This document shows positions 12,901-23,732 of a stretch of 64,000 nucleotides of DNA, one piece after another. The DNA lies in assembly GCA_033725935.1 (NCBI GenBank), contig MU867090.1, forward strand, positions 310,001 through 374,000, given 5' to 3'. The stretch is from Cladorrhinum sp. PSN259. Its lineage: Eukaryota > Ascomycota > Sordariomycetes > Sordariales > Podosporaceae. A model generated the notes under the pieces. It had not been told where the DNA came from. It made no database searches and worked only from the letters and a program-made list of their open reading frames with translations. Position numbers and translations under genes: made by a program. The number at the start of each line of letters is the position of its first letter. Position 1 is the stretch's first letter.

Positions 12901-15615
12901 CGAGAGATGCAGGCCAAGAACGTGGAGGCCCTCAAAGTAATCTTGGATCTGGGACAAACAGAGGGTGACCTGCTGAAGGAGTCTTGGAAGGATGTGTTGT
13001 TATGCATCAGCCAGCTTGACCGCTTGCAGCTCATCTCCGGAGGTGTGGATGAGAGCACCGTTCCCGATGTCTCCAAGGCTCGCTTTGTGCCTCCATCACC
13101 AGCACAGAAAGAGAACCCTGATCCTCGCAAGTCGACCTCATCCGCAAGGAAAAACCGTCCACGAGCTCAAACAGGCCCACAAGGTGTATCGCTGGAGATT
13201 GCTCTTGAGAGTAGGTCAGATGAAGTGATCAAGAGTGTCGACAGAATATTTACCAACAGCGCCAACCTATCGAGGGAGGCTATCGTGCATTTTGCTCGTG
13301 CTCTGTGCGAAGTCAGCTGGGATGAGATCAAGGTTTCTGGCTCGAATGAGTCTCCGCGCACGTACAGTCTCCAAAAGATTGTCGAGATCAGTTATTACAA
13401 TATGACGCGTGTCAGGTTCGAGTGGAGCCATATTTGGGATGTTCTTGGAGAGCACTTCAACCGAGTTGGGTGCCACGCCAATACGGCTATCGTCTTCTTC
13501 GCCCTTGATTCGCTTCGACAGCTTTCGATGCGGTTCATGGAGATTGAGGAGCTTGCGGGTTTCAAGTTCCAAAAGGATTTCCTGAAGCCTTTTGAGCATG
13601 TCATGTCAAACTCGAGCATCATCTCGGTCAAGGATATGATTTTACGCTGTCTCATTCAAATGATCCAGGCCAGAGGCGAGAACATCCGGTCTGGCTGGAG
13701 GACAATGTTCGGCGTCTTTACTGTTGCTGCGCGCGAGCCGTTCGACAGCATCGTCAACCTGGCCTATGAGAACGTCATCCAAGTCTACAAGACGAGATTT
13801 GGCGTAGTCATTTCGCAGGGTGCGTTTACAGACCTGATTGTTTGCTTGACCGAGTTCTCCAAGAACATGAAGTTCCAGAAGAAGAGCTTGCAGGCAATGG
13901 AAACCCTCAAATCCATTATCCCCACAATGCTCAAGACGCCCGAGTGTCCCTTATCGCAAAAGGTCAATAAGCAGCCTGGCCAAGCCGACGCGGTTCCAGT
14001 TAAGTCGCCTGGACAGTCAAGTCGTACATCTGTGGAGGAGGGATTCTGGTTCCCCGTCCTCTTTGCCTTCCACGATGTTCTCATGACCGGAGAAGACCTC
14101 GAGGTGCGGTCAAATGCCCTCAACTACTTCTTCGAAGCGCTCCTGCGTTACGGAGGAGACTTCCCGTCAGAGTTCTGGGACATCCTCTGGAGGCAACAGT
14201 TGTACCCAATTTTCCTGGTCCTCCGCTCAAGACCTGAGATGACCAATGCTCTCAACCACGAGGAGCTCTCTGTCTGGCTCTCGACCACCATGATTCAGGC
14301 CCTCCGCAACATGATCACGCTCTTCACTCACTACTTTGATGCTCTGGAGTACATGTTGGATAGGTTCCTGGAGCTTCTTGCCCTTTGCATCTGCCAAGAG
14401 AATGACACAATCGCACGGATTGGTAGCAACTGTCTCCAACAGCTCATCCTCCAGAACGTGACCAAGTTTACCCCCGACCACTGGGCCAAGATTGTTGGAG
14501 CATTCTGCGAGTTGTTCGAGAGGACGACCGCCTATCAGCTGTTTTCTGCCACAACCATCAACTCGACCGCTTCTTTGTCACCACCTCCGAGCGGACTAGG
14601 GTTTGGTCCCGCTCTCAGCCCAACAACTGAGGCACCACCAGACGAGAAGTCACTCAAGATCAACGGCACCGACACAAACGGGTATTTCTCAGACACTGAA
14701 GGTTCATCTGCCACCGAGGTCGGCGAGCACCACGAAGCCCAAGCGGTCTTAGCTTCTGCTCCCCCAACACCCGCTACTCCACAACTGGAAGAGTTTAAGC
14801 CCAACATCTCCCTCCAACAACAGCCAGTGGTCGTTACCGCCGCTCGCAGGCGCTTCTTCAATCGCATCATCAGCCGCTGCGTCTTGCAGCTCCTCATGAT
14901 TGAAACGGTCAACGAGCTCTTCAGCAACGACACGGTCTACGCGCAGATTCCTTCATCCGAGTTACTCCGTCTCATGGCTCTGCTCAAGAAATCCTTCCTC
15001 TTCGCTAAGCGTTTCAATGCCGATAAGGAACTGCGCATGCGCCTGTGGAGGGAAGGATTCATGAAGCAGCCGCCTAACTTGCTGAAGCAGGAATCGGGAA
15101 GCGCAGCGACGTACGTTGCGATACTCTTCCGCATGTTTGGCGATACTTCGCCGGGCAGGCAAGAGTCCAAAGAGGACGTAGAAGCTGCCCTTCTGCCCCT
15201 TTGCCAGGATATTGTTAGGGGGTATATTGCTCTTGATGAAGAAAGTCAGCACAGGAATATTGTTGCCTGGAGGCCAGTGGTTGTTGATGTTTTGGAGGGT
15301 TTCGCAGGTTTCCCTCTTGATGCGTTCAAGAAGCACATTGAGAACTTTTATCCTTTGATCGTTGAGCTGCTGGGTAAAGAGCTGGGTGCTGATCTAAGGG
15401 GTGCTTTGCTGTTGGCTTTGAGGAGGGTTGGTGAGGTTGGGTTGGGGATTAAGGATATGAATGCTGTTCTACTTAATGGCGGTGGTGACTCGGGGGCAAG
15501 GCATGGGAGGAGTAATAGTGTGTTGACTATTAGTGGAGGTCAAGTTCCCAGACAGCAGCCAAGTGTTGATAGCTTGAGTGATGATCCAAGTAGGTTGGTT
15601 ATGGGGAGGGGATAA
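9950..15615 (+). CDS. sec7: Sec7 family Arf guanine nucleotide exchange factor (BIG/Sec7 type)
   Basis: Large trans-Golgi exchange factor that loads Arf GTPases with GTP to drive coat recruitment. The exons are 9950-11221 and 11275-15615. The 53-nt intron (GTCGGT, branch GCTAAC, end ACAG) joins MMKFLRAPFK to KEIEVFLNEIYL, giving 1870 aa; yeast Sec7 is about 2000 aa. N-terminal DCB and HUS regions come first (for example LYIVHTLLNNNISVF). The Sec7 catalytic domain spans roughly residues 643-830 with the glutamic finger at Glu728 in LPGEAQ. Long HDS helical repeats follow to the C-terminus. The segment AYSVIMLNTDQHSAQV keeps the Tyr-Ser and Met pattern of brefeldin A-sensitive exchange factors, so sensitivity is expected by family knowledge. 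An acidic Ser/Glu-rich insert occupies about residues 200-290. Confidence 0.97.
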
Positions 15616-16221
15616 AGGAAGAGGGGTAGTAGTGTAATGCTGGTGAGAAAAAAAAGTCTCAGTTATTATTTTTCCTTGCTCGCATCACAAACCCGGCATA
15701 TAGATAGAAGAAATGGGATTCGGGTCGTTGGTGATGATTGGGAGAGAGAAAGAACAGGTTTGCATGGAATGGCATGGCATGCACGGTTGTACTATTGTAG
15801 CAGATCTTTTTGTTTTCTGGTTTTTTCTTGAACTTGTTGTGATTCTATCATAGCTTCCTTCATCTTGTTACATATTTAAAAAATCTCATTTTGCTTATTC
15901 TGCAAACATGTACCATTACCGTATCGTACACAGAGCAACCGGCCATGATCCCTGTCGCTGATTCCTATCATACAGCCTGTATGATACAGGAGCTAGAATG
16001 CCCCGCAATCCTAACGGCCGGCCGGCCACTGGAGATCTGGGCCCCTCCATGAACTTTCCAAGCTTCATCAGCCAACCACTGCCTACGAATGTGTCTGTTG
16101 TCTTGGTCATCATAGAACACGACATTTTCCTGAAGCCTACAATTCATCACTTCAAAAGGCCTCCAACTCCCATCCTTTCAAGAAATACACATTTAGCAAA
16201 CAAGAACGAAAAACTCTCAAA
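15616..16221. other. Intergenic region between sec7 and the hsm3-like gene
   Basis: This is the 3' UTR of sec7 and the leader of the next gene on the same strand. It contains a perfect 9-bp inverted repeat with a 3-nt loop (15966-15974 with 15978-15986, TATCATACA). I see no gene. Confidence 0.5.
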
Positions 16222-17424
16222 ATGGACAACGTCCCGATCTCAGGCCTGGAAGAGCTTGACAAGCACCTTGATGAGCTCGTCCAAGATGCAAACCTCGCCC
16301 TCACCCCCAAAATATTTGACGACGTCGAGCTTCAATTAACAGAAAGCAATATCCCGCCTCTCATCCCTCGCTTCCTACCAAGGCTCACCACGCTCCTCCA
16401 GCAATACACAAAGGACCCCGCCGCCATCGTCACACTCTCCATCAAACTGCTCCGGCCGATCCCATTTACCCAAGTCCTCCAACTCGCCTCGGAGGAATCT
16501 CTGGTCGCGGCCCTATCATCCTCCTCACCACAAGTCAACCTCCTAGCCCTCACCATCCTCCACAAGGCAGCCGCCTCCCCCGCAGACGCAGCCATCCTCT
16601 CCATCATGCCCTTCTTGTTCTCAACCTTTCTCGTCACATGGCTCGGCTCGCCGCACGTGGAAGTGGGCCAGAGAGCACTCAAAGTCCTCGGCGACCTACT
16701 CGACATCGACTGTCCTCTACCTCCCCCACCACCACCACCACCAGCAGCCCCGTCGCCCATCTCGACGGGGGGCGGGACTACTCACTTGGAGCTCGTCCTG
16801 CGCAAAGCGCCCGGCAAGGGAGCCCTCTGGAACCTCCTTTTTGAGTCTGAACAGACCTACACCCTCGTTCTCGATCTCGTGTCGGCAAGACACCCTGCCA
16901 CGTCGGGGAACCCCCGCCAGTTATCCCTCGCCCAGGGGCGCGTCTTGCGCATCTTGCCGAGGCTGGCGTGCCTGAATTTGCGGGCGATAAGTACGTCTTC
17001 TCTGCGCCCGCCTCCTCCTCCTTCCACCCCCGCTCGCTTTACCAACGGCCATGGTCATTCGTCGTCTCCGGACGACGTGCAAGAAATCTTTTCGAGGCCG
17101 AAATCGGGAGAAGGACTGCTTCAATTCGCGGCGCTGCACATGATTGACAGGCAGGACGTGCTCATGCACTTGAGCTTGGTGGATTTCTTTGAAGCATTTG
17201 TCAGTTTGATGCGTCTGACCGAGTATTCGCTGCACAAAGTGGAGGTTACCAAGGCTCTGCTGCGGGAGGCGTTGAAGAACGACGAGGTGCTCAGGGAGGC
17301 GTTGGTCACGTTGCCGGATCGGACAGTGGAGGATGAGGCGGACGGGTTGAGGAGGTGGCTGGCGGAGATTTTGCCTCCGACGACAACAACAAATGAGGAT
17401 ACGAGGGATATGGTTATTCGTTAA
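16222..17424 (+). CDS. hsm3: Hsm3/PSMD5 (S5b)-like proteasome regulatory-particle assembly chaperone
   Basis: Single-exon gene of 400 aa that looks all-helical, with ARM/HEAT-like repeats. Hsm3/S5b proteins chaperone the Rpt1-Rpt2 module while the 19S base is assembled; the yeast protein was first named for a mismatch-repair phenotype, so database titles often read DNA mismatch repair protein HSM3. The N-terminal segment (LDKHLDELVQDANLALTPK...) and the following helical repeats (LIPRFLPRLTTLLQQY; GSPHVEVGQRALKVLGDLL) resemble the fungal HSM3 N-terminal family. A Pro-rich loop (PPPPPPPPAAPSP, about residue 170) and a second Pro-rich loop near 265 interrupt the helices. The start has a good context (CAAAATGG). 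The assignment is from remembered family resemblance and would fail if a profile search found another ARM-repeat family. Confidence 0.66.
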   Translation: MDNVPISGLEELDKHLDELVQDANLALTPKIFDDVELQLTESNIPPLIPRFLPRLTTLLQQYTKDPAAIVTLSIKLLRPIPFTQVLQLASEESLVAALSSSSPQVNLLALTILHKAAASPADAAILSIMPFLFSTFLVTWLGSPHVEVGQRALKVLGDLLDIDCPLPPPPPPPPAAPSPISTGGGTTHLELVLRKAPGKGALWNLLFESEQTYTLVLDLVSARHPATSGNPRQLSLAQGRVLRILPRLACLNLRAISTSSLRPPPPPSTPARFTNGHGHSSSPDDVQEIFSRPKSGEGLLQFAALHMIDRQDVLMHLSLVDFFEAFVSLMRLTEYSLHKVEVTKALLREALKNDEVLREALVTLPDRTVEDEADGLRRWLAEILPPTTTTNEDTRDMVIR

Positions 17425-17722
17425 TTGAAAAGCTGCCCCAGGCCATAGGTTATATACAACGTAAATTTTTACTCTTACTCATAAAAAAATCCATATGTGC
17501 TTGGGGGTATTGAAGGTTTCCTAACAGCATTTTAGTTTGTACAAGAAAAAGAAGAAGAACAAAAATTCCATTTCCCCTCCTACTCTTCCCAATATCTCAA
17601 AGAATGTGGGCGTGTGTGTTGCCCACCATTTACGCCAATGCCCATGCCTATCCACTGAAATCAACAGGTTAAAAAAAAAGAACACCACCACCAATCTCCC
17701 TGCTCTTTTCCCCTAGACTCTT

Positions 17723-18494
17723 TTAATTGCCATGCCCCATGAAATCCTTCAACTGCAATTCCGTAATACCCTCCTTGACACCACCCACAACACCGGCAAC
17801 CTTGAGGATGCTCTCCTCAAAGTCCCTCAGCACAGCCGCCAACTCGACAACCCTCTCATCCACCCCTGTTTGGTTGCCATTCTTGGATTGGGCAGCCACT
17901 CGCTGGAGTTGCTCCATCATATTACCCTGGACTCCGTGCAAGTGGACCTCAATCTCTCCCAGATTCCTCTCAAACTTGTGCATCATTTCGTCCATCTCCC
18001 CGGCAGTTTTGGAGAAGAACGTGATTAGGTCAGAGTTGCTCTCGGCATTGGCGTCAGCAGACCCGGCGGTGGCGCCTGGCTTGGACCATAGGCCGGCCTG
18101 GTGGTACTGCATCGGCAGCTTGAGATTGTCGATAGCCTTGAACGAGAGGCGAGCATTATCAGCATCGCGCTTGATGATTTCCCGAAGTTGGTTGATCGCC
18201 TCGACATCACTGCCGAGCGCACGTTGGGCGCCCTCGGATTTCCGCGTAACGAAACTAACGTCGGTGGGAATGGCAGAGAGCTGATCGCCATGCGACGGGA
18301 GGAATGCCTCGACGGCCTCGTAGTCTCGAATACACTTCTGGATGCCCTCATCGATCAGGGAAATTTCTTTCTGGAGCTCCTCGTTGAGGTCGTTATAACG
18401 GGTCGTCGGGCGAATGTTGCTGAGGTCGATGCGCACACCGGGGACTACCTGCTGCTGCTTGTTTGCCGCACCCATCGTTAGGCCGACCTGCTGT

Positions 18495-18529
<35 letters not shown>

Positions 18530-18793
18530 ATTTTGTTGCTGTCCTAACGTGGAGCCACTGCGGCAAGAAATAAGGTCAGCGGTTTGCTCTTCTTAGGGGG
18601 GGATTCTGAGGGGTAAAACACATACAAAAGGCCACCCGTGGGTGCCGCGCTCCTGGTACCAAACATGCCACCGGTATTCGCCGTTGAGGCACCAAAAAAT
18701 CCACCTCCTGCCGCTGCCTGCTGTTGCTGTTGCTGCTGCTGCTGCTGTAGCTGCTGTAGTTGCTGCTGTTGCTGTAGCTGCTGCTGCTGCTGG

Positions 18794-18827
<34 letters not shown>

Positions 18828-19345
18828 GCTGCTGTTGTTGCTGCTGCTGATTCCCAAAAAAACCACCTCCCGCTTGCGTCGGTGTCGCCGTCGAAGCGCC
18901 GAAGAGACCACCACCAGTTTGCTGTGCAGGTGTAGTCGCCGTAGCCCCAAAGAGACCGCCTGGTTTCGCTGCTGGTGTAGTTGCGGTTCCAAAGAGTCCT
19001 CCTGTTTGTTGCTGAGATTGTGCTGCTGGCTGGGCTGCGGCCGTGCCAAAAAGACCTCCGCTCTGCTGGGCTTGGGCAGTTGTGGTGCCGGTTCCAAACA
19101 GCGAGTTGCCTGTCTGAGCAGGCTGGTTTGTTGTTTGCCCAAAGAGTCCACCGGCTGCTGGGGGTTGGGTTGTTGCGCCGCCACTGTGCGGGACGAGTCA
19201 GCGCATGCGTGTCTCGATGGGATCTCCCTGCGGGCAATGGGCATGTTTTTTGTTTCATGCATCGATTGACATTGACTTACAATAAATTGGCACCGCCGGT
19301 ATTGATGCTAAGGCCGCCGGGGCCGCTCGCTGATCGTGCAAGCAT
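17723..19345 (-). CDS. nup49: Nucleoporin Nup49/Nsp49 (GLFG repeats plus C-terminal coiled coil)
   Basis: Component of the central-channel Nsp1-Nup57-Nup49 subcomplex of the nuclear pore. The exons are 19345-19281, 19183-18626 and 18557-17723, giving 485 aa (yeast Nup49 is 472). The FG frame has no ATG in exon 2, so a simple ORF scan misses it; it encodes repeated GGLFG and GGFFG motifs spaced by Gln/Thr/Ala linkers. A long polyglutamine run follows, encoded by mixed CAG and CAA codons, with a second polyQ at the start of exon 3. Exon 3 from about residue 235 is a charged helical domain (DLNEELQKEISLIDEGIQ...) that should form the trimeric coiled coil. Both introns (97 and 68 nt) split a Phe codon of an FG pair after TT. 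It is divergent from fip1. Confidence 0.92.
18487..18850 (-). repeat. CAG/CAA polyglutamine microsatellites inside nup49
   Basis: On the plus strand these read as CTG/TTG repeats. Two blocks flank the second intron, about 18499-18530 and 18718-18850. Stretches of pure CAA alternate with CAG, which gives long Gln tracts in the nucleoporin frame and spurious polyCys, polyLeu and polyVal frames on the other strand. Length is expected to vary between strains. Confidence 0.9.
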
Positions 19346-19789
19346 GGCTTCAACTTTTATGCGACGAGCGACTTCCAAACAGCGATGCGGTCTAAGTCAG
19401 GTGCGGCTAAGGCAGTGTGTCAGTTTGTGAGAATTGTCGGGAATTGGGAAGCTGGAATGTTCAAAAGAAGTGGAGTTTCGGTCGCAAGGTTGGCGTGTGT
19501 TTTGGTTGCTGATGTTTTTTCTGCCCAGGCAATTCACACTGGGCAACTGCAGGTTCCAGCGCACACGGTGTGGATCTGCAGCTTGGAGCTTGGGCCATGT
19601 CGCGCCAAAGCCCGTGGAGACGCGACTGACCGCCTGCCTAGGGGGGACTGTTTCCGTGGTTAGGTAATCGTCCCAATTCATTGATGGCCTTGTCTTTCTC
19701 CAACTTTGTGAAGCTTCTTGTCCTCGTTTGCTTTCGCATCAACCAATTGCAGTTATTTCAACACAAAATCCCCAAATTTTCACTTCACA
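19346..19789. promoter_or_regulatory. Short divergent promoter between nup49 and fip1
   Basis: 444 bp separates the two start codons of a nucleoporin and a polyadenylation factor, both acting on mRNA biogenesis or export. I see no gene and no site that I can name. Confidence 0.5.
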
Positions 19790-20940
19790 ATGGATATCGA
19801 CGAAGACGATGATTTCTACTCCCCGGATGAGCCAGAGGCCCCCGCCGCCCCCGCGCAACCCACAACAGCTGCCGCAGCCCAAGTTGCCGCTCCAAAGAAC
19901 GACGCAAATGAGGAGCTAGAGGAAGGCGAGGAGGAGGACGAGGGTGGTGAGATGGATGAGGATGATGATTCGGTGCGCACTCTTTAATCGCAATTTCATT
20001 GTGTCCATCAATTGCTAACAATGGCTTCAGGATATTGATATCATTACTGAGAGAAAAGACCCCTCAAAACCCGCCCCTCCGCCGTACGTCGCTTCCCGGA
20101 CACTTTACTCCCCTGACTGAATCCGAGACTAACATTCCCTTTTTCATGACCAGACAATCCAAATATTCAGAGATTCGCAACATTCCTCAACGAACCACCA
20201 CCAACGAAATGTCCAAGCCTGCACCTGTTAAGCGCGAGGAACCTTCCAGACAGCAACAACCGCATGATCAACAACCACAACAATCGCACTCGGAGCTTCC
20301 CCCAGCCCACGCTTCGTCCAAAATCGATGTTCACGCCATTCCAATCCACAAACCCACGGGTAAGCCTCTTACTCAGCTCAATATCGATGAGGATCTTCCC
20401 GACAACGACAAGCCCTGGCGCAAGCCCGGGACCGACCTGTCGGACTTCTTCAACTACGGTTTTGACGAGTTCACCTGGGCCTTGTACGCTCAGAAACAAG
20501 AATCTATGCGCGGGGAGTACAACCAGGATGCCATCGCCCAAAACAACAAGAAGATGATGGAGGAGATGACCAACATGATGATGATGGGTGGTATGATGCC
20601 GGGGATGGGAGGGCCTGGCGGGTCAGCTCAGGGCCCCGGTGGTCCCGGTGCTGGTCCAGGTGTTGTTGAAGGAATGCCACCTGAAATGCAAGCCATGATG
20701 CAGCAGATGATGGCTAGTGGTATGGATCCGAGCCAGATGGATATGGGTGCAATGGCGGCCATGTTTGGTGGACAAGGCGGTGGTCCGGGGCCGGGACAGG
20801 GTCCAGGACCTGGAGGTCCGGGTGGCCAAGGACAGCCAGGGTTTGGTGGTCCTGGAGGATATGGCCAGGGCCAGGGCTATGGAGGATATGATCAAATGGG
20901 CGGTGGTGGAAGGGGAAGAGGAAGAGGGAGACGGTGGTAA
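19790..20940 (+). CDS. fip1: Fip1, pre-mRNA polyadenylation factor subunit
   Basis: Subunit of the cleavage and polyadenylation factor that tethers poly(A) polymerase to the 3'-end machinery in the nucleus. The exons are 19790-19972, 20031-20083 and 20154-20940. The introns are 58 nt (GTGCGC...TTCAG) and 70 nt (GTACGT...CCAG), giving 340 aa. An acidic N-terminus (MDIDEDDDFYSPDEPEA and EELEEGEEEDEGGEMDE) is typical of the family and contacts poly(A) polymerase in yeast. The Fip1 signature starts near residue 160 (LPDNDKPWRKPG, then DLSDFFNYGFDEFTWALY). A Met/Gly-rich tail ends in GRGRGRGRRW, an RGG-like end. The frame is open upstream to 19718, but the Met at 19790 has the better context (CACAATGG) and begins the conserved acidic segment. 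Confidence 0.94.
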
Positions 20941-21609
20941 AAGGAAGCACAAGAGTTTTTGTATGATAGATACCCTTAAAATGAACAGGCCAGGTAAAAT
21001 GGATTGGGATTCAGTTACCCAGTTTACGGAGCCCCTTGACAAAACTGATGGGTATCTGTGCGGATCAAAAATGGAATGTAAAATCAAAAGTACAAGCGCA
21101 ACAATACAGCAGGGCAGGCTTTGAAGAAAGGAAAGGACTAATGATATTTTAGGTATCATCATCTCCCCATTGACCGTTATGATCAGACCTTTGCCTTGAA
21201 AAGCGAGTAATAAATCACTATTTCTGGGCCATTCAAAGCTGAGATTAATGAATCCATCCGAGATCATACAGTACTAGGGATACTTTGCAATGTTGCCAAT
21301 ATATAAGTTCCCATACTGATCACATGTTTCAACAGCCCCCAGACATAACACTGGGCAATAGCCCAATGGTCTGGGGGCAATGCTCGCCAACCCCCCTCCC
21401 TTGTACCCAACGAGAGAGGTCCCCCGTTCGAATCCTCGGCCGACCCACGGAGTAAACGCACCGAATGCGTTTCGTACCCGAGCACCTTCACTACTGAATG
21501 ATTGGCTGCGATCTGGTAGGGGAAGTTGCCCGGTTAGCTTTTGTATTTTTTTGTTTCTTGGAGTTCGATGACGAGTATATCAGAAATAACTTTTAATCTA
21601 TTCTGCCTC
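20941..21609. other. Convergent intergenic region with nested inverted repeats
   Basis: 3' ends of fip1 and of the kinase gene. A perfect 10-bp inverted repeat GCCCCCAGAC/GTCTGGGGGC (21335-21344 with 21369-21378) encloses a second stem TGGGC/GCCCA (21352-21356 with 21361-21365). The tRNA-like stretch described separately overlaps it. Confidence 0.6.
21352..21447 (+). pseudogene. Degenerate tRNA-like sequence
   Basis: An A-box-like segment (TAGCCCAATGGTC) with a pairable D stem (GCCC/GGGC), a B-box-like GTTCGAATCC and an acceptor-like GACCCA are in the right order. Only about four acceptor pairs form, and the T stem does not pair (CCCCG against CCTCG). The roughly 96-nt span would also need an intron or a long variable arm. 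I read it as a decayed tRNA gene or a chance match. Confidence 0.35.
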
Positions 21610-22784
21610 TCAAGCAGCATTATCCTCCATCTCTGACAAGACTCTGTCCAGCACTTCATGATCCTCCCAGGTAGCCAAAGCCCTCTCACACAACATGTTC
21701 ACCCTCTCCTTGCTCTGCAAATCATGCGGGCAAATCATCCAAACCGCATTCGTCATCAAACTTCTCCTATACTCTTTCATCACCTCTTCATCCTTTCTGT
21801 CAAACTTTGGCCCTCCGCATTCCCCCAGTTTTTCCAGATACCGATCCAGAATCTCCATCTCGTGCTTTTGCCTATCCTCCACAGTCATCAGAGCAGTCAT
21901 GAAGTAAACCACATCATGAAAACAGCTTCCAAAATGAAAGGCAGACCAGTCCAAAAACCCCAGCTTGCCTCCCTTTGTGAAGTACACATTTCCAATATGC
22001 GTGTCGCCATGCAAGAGAGTTCTGAACCTGGGGTTTCTGCCTGCAAGATACTGCTTCAACGCCCTATTAGCTCTCTCTCCCCCATCCGCCAACCACTCAG
22101 GCAACTTCATCCTCCCCGGCTGGCCGACAATCTGATCCCAAGCAGAAACCATAAAGGACACTGCCGGATCGTAGTTGTTCCAAATCCCTATTTTCAATCA
22201 ATCAGCACTCAACTCACTTGTTTTTTCTCGTAAGAAAACTTACACTCGAATCCCTCATCCTCCTGTCCCTTCCCCCAAAACCTCGCATGAAAAGCAGCCA
22301 GCTGCTCAACCCCATCAATCACCACCTCCACCCCATAACTAGCCACCTCAGGCGCAAAGGTACACCCGGACTTTGTCAAATCCTCCATCACGCAGATCCC
22401 CTGAACTTTCGAAGTCCCACTCCAGTATCCGCTGGGGAACCTTATATCAACTCCCTTCAACAGCGGCGCAAGCTTCCCGAAAAACTCCGCCTCTCTCTGA
22501 GCTAAGGAAACAGTCCAGGGTTGAGCGGCGACCATGGCGGGGTCAAACACTCCTTTGATGCATATCTGCTTTGGACCAGAAGAAGAAGAAGCAGAAGAAT
22601 AGTAAGTAACGTCGTAAAACAACTTACTCGCCGTTCCCCAGATCGACCTCGTATGTTCAACCTTCTCGACTTGCTGTCCCAGTTTAGAACCAAGCCATTC
22701 GGGTGTAATATCCGCCGGGCTAGCCGGAAGAGCCTCATCAATCTCGGCGGGTGGTGTCCGTGGTGCTGATGTTTCCGAAGCCAT
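21610..22784 (-). CDS. CHK/aminoglycoside phosphotransferase-like small-molecule kinase
   Basis: Protein-kinase-like fold enzyme of the ecdysteroid kinase-like/DUF1679 group, which phosphorylates small alcohols or amines; the substrate here is unknown. The exons are 22784-22244 and 22187-21610; the 56-nt intron (GTAAGT...AATAG, phase 1) gives 372 aa. The N-lobe holds ICIKGVF (candidate ATP-binding Lys) and the hinge-like region VQGICVMEDLT. The Brenner loop HGDTHIGN is at residues 240-247 with the catalytic Asp242, followed by GKLGFLDWSAF with the Mg-binding Asp. These are the key residues of an active kinase. It is convergent with fip1; upstream is a 0.95-kb AT-rich gap. No signal peptide or membrane segment is seen. 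Confidence 0.8.
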
Positions 22785-23732
22785 GATTTCGGCAGAGTCG
22801 GCCGGAGATTTTGTTAATGTCGCACAGAAAGAAAAAAGATCAATGTGAATACTCTAGCAAGAAAGAGAAGAAATTGTGTCACAGAAAAAAAACCAATAGT
22901 AAGAAAGCGGTTATCCTATCGTCTTCCTTTTATATTAAAACCCCCATCACCAAAATTGCTTGTCTAAACTCATTCATACTATTTTCTTCTGCTTACCACA
23001 CCCAAGATATATCCAAGACATTAAATACGCCCATACATGTACATACACCCATAGAGTATTGAGTCACAAATACGTCCCTGCATGAGACATACATCCATAC
23101 CTAGTGTCGACCATAAAAACAACCAACGGCATAGCTAGTGCTGACAACAAAAAAACACCATCAAATCTATGCCGTTATCTCACAAAAAAAGATTTTGCTT
23201 GATTTAACCAAGTTGACCGCGATTTGGGTGCACAAATTTATATATATGCAGTAAAATAAAAAAAATAAACAAAAATGTTCTTTACGATCATCGGCAATCA
23301 CGGATGCAGTCAAGCAGTTGCTTTACCACGTTCAGGCACAGATCATCGTCCTCATCATGCATCCGGCTTACTGAGCACACCACGTACCCACGCACACTTT
23401 GTCCACTCTTCTGCTCATTTTTTTGACAGACCTGCCAAGTTTTTTTTTATAGCTGAGGATGCACAATTATTACTTTTCTTTTATATTCCGCTTTGAAGAC
23501 TTGAAGGACCAAATTCAACCTTTTACAAGCATGTTTGATCCTTATTCAGGTATATACAATACAAATTCATGTTAGCATTTTAATTCAACATCAAGAGGCA
23601 TGTTTATTTCCCTTGTTATATAAGCTTTTCATTTTCAGGTTTAGTTTGGTTCGTGAAATATACTTGGGACATACGTGATAACCTTCATAACAGTATGTTT
23701 TATTTTGGCACATCGATAAATCAACCTCTTCA
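22785..23732. other. AT-rich intergenic region
   Basis: About 950 bp of AT-rich sequence between two minus-strand genes, holding the promoter of the kinase gene and the 3' UTR of the JEN transporter. No gene or repeat that I can support. Confidence 0.5.

Noticed and set aside
18638..18850. PolyCys, polyLeu and polyVal frames
   Set aside because: Alternative-frame readings of the CAG/CAA repeat that encodes polyGln in nup49.
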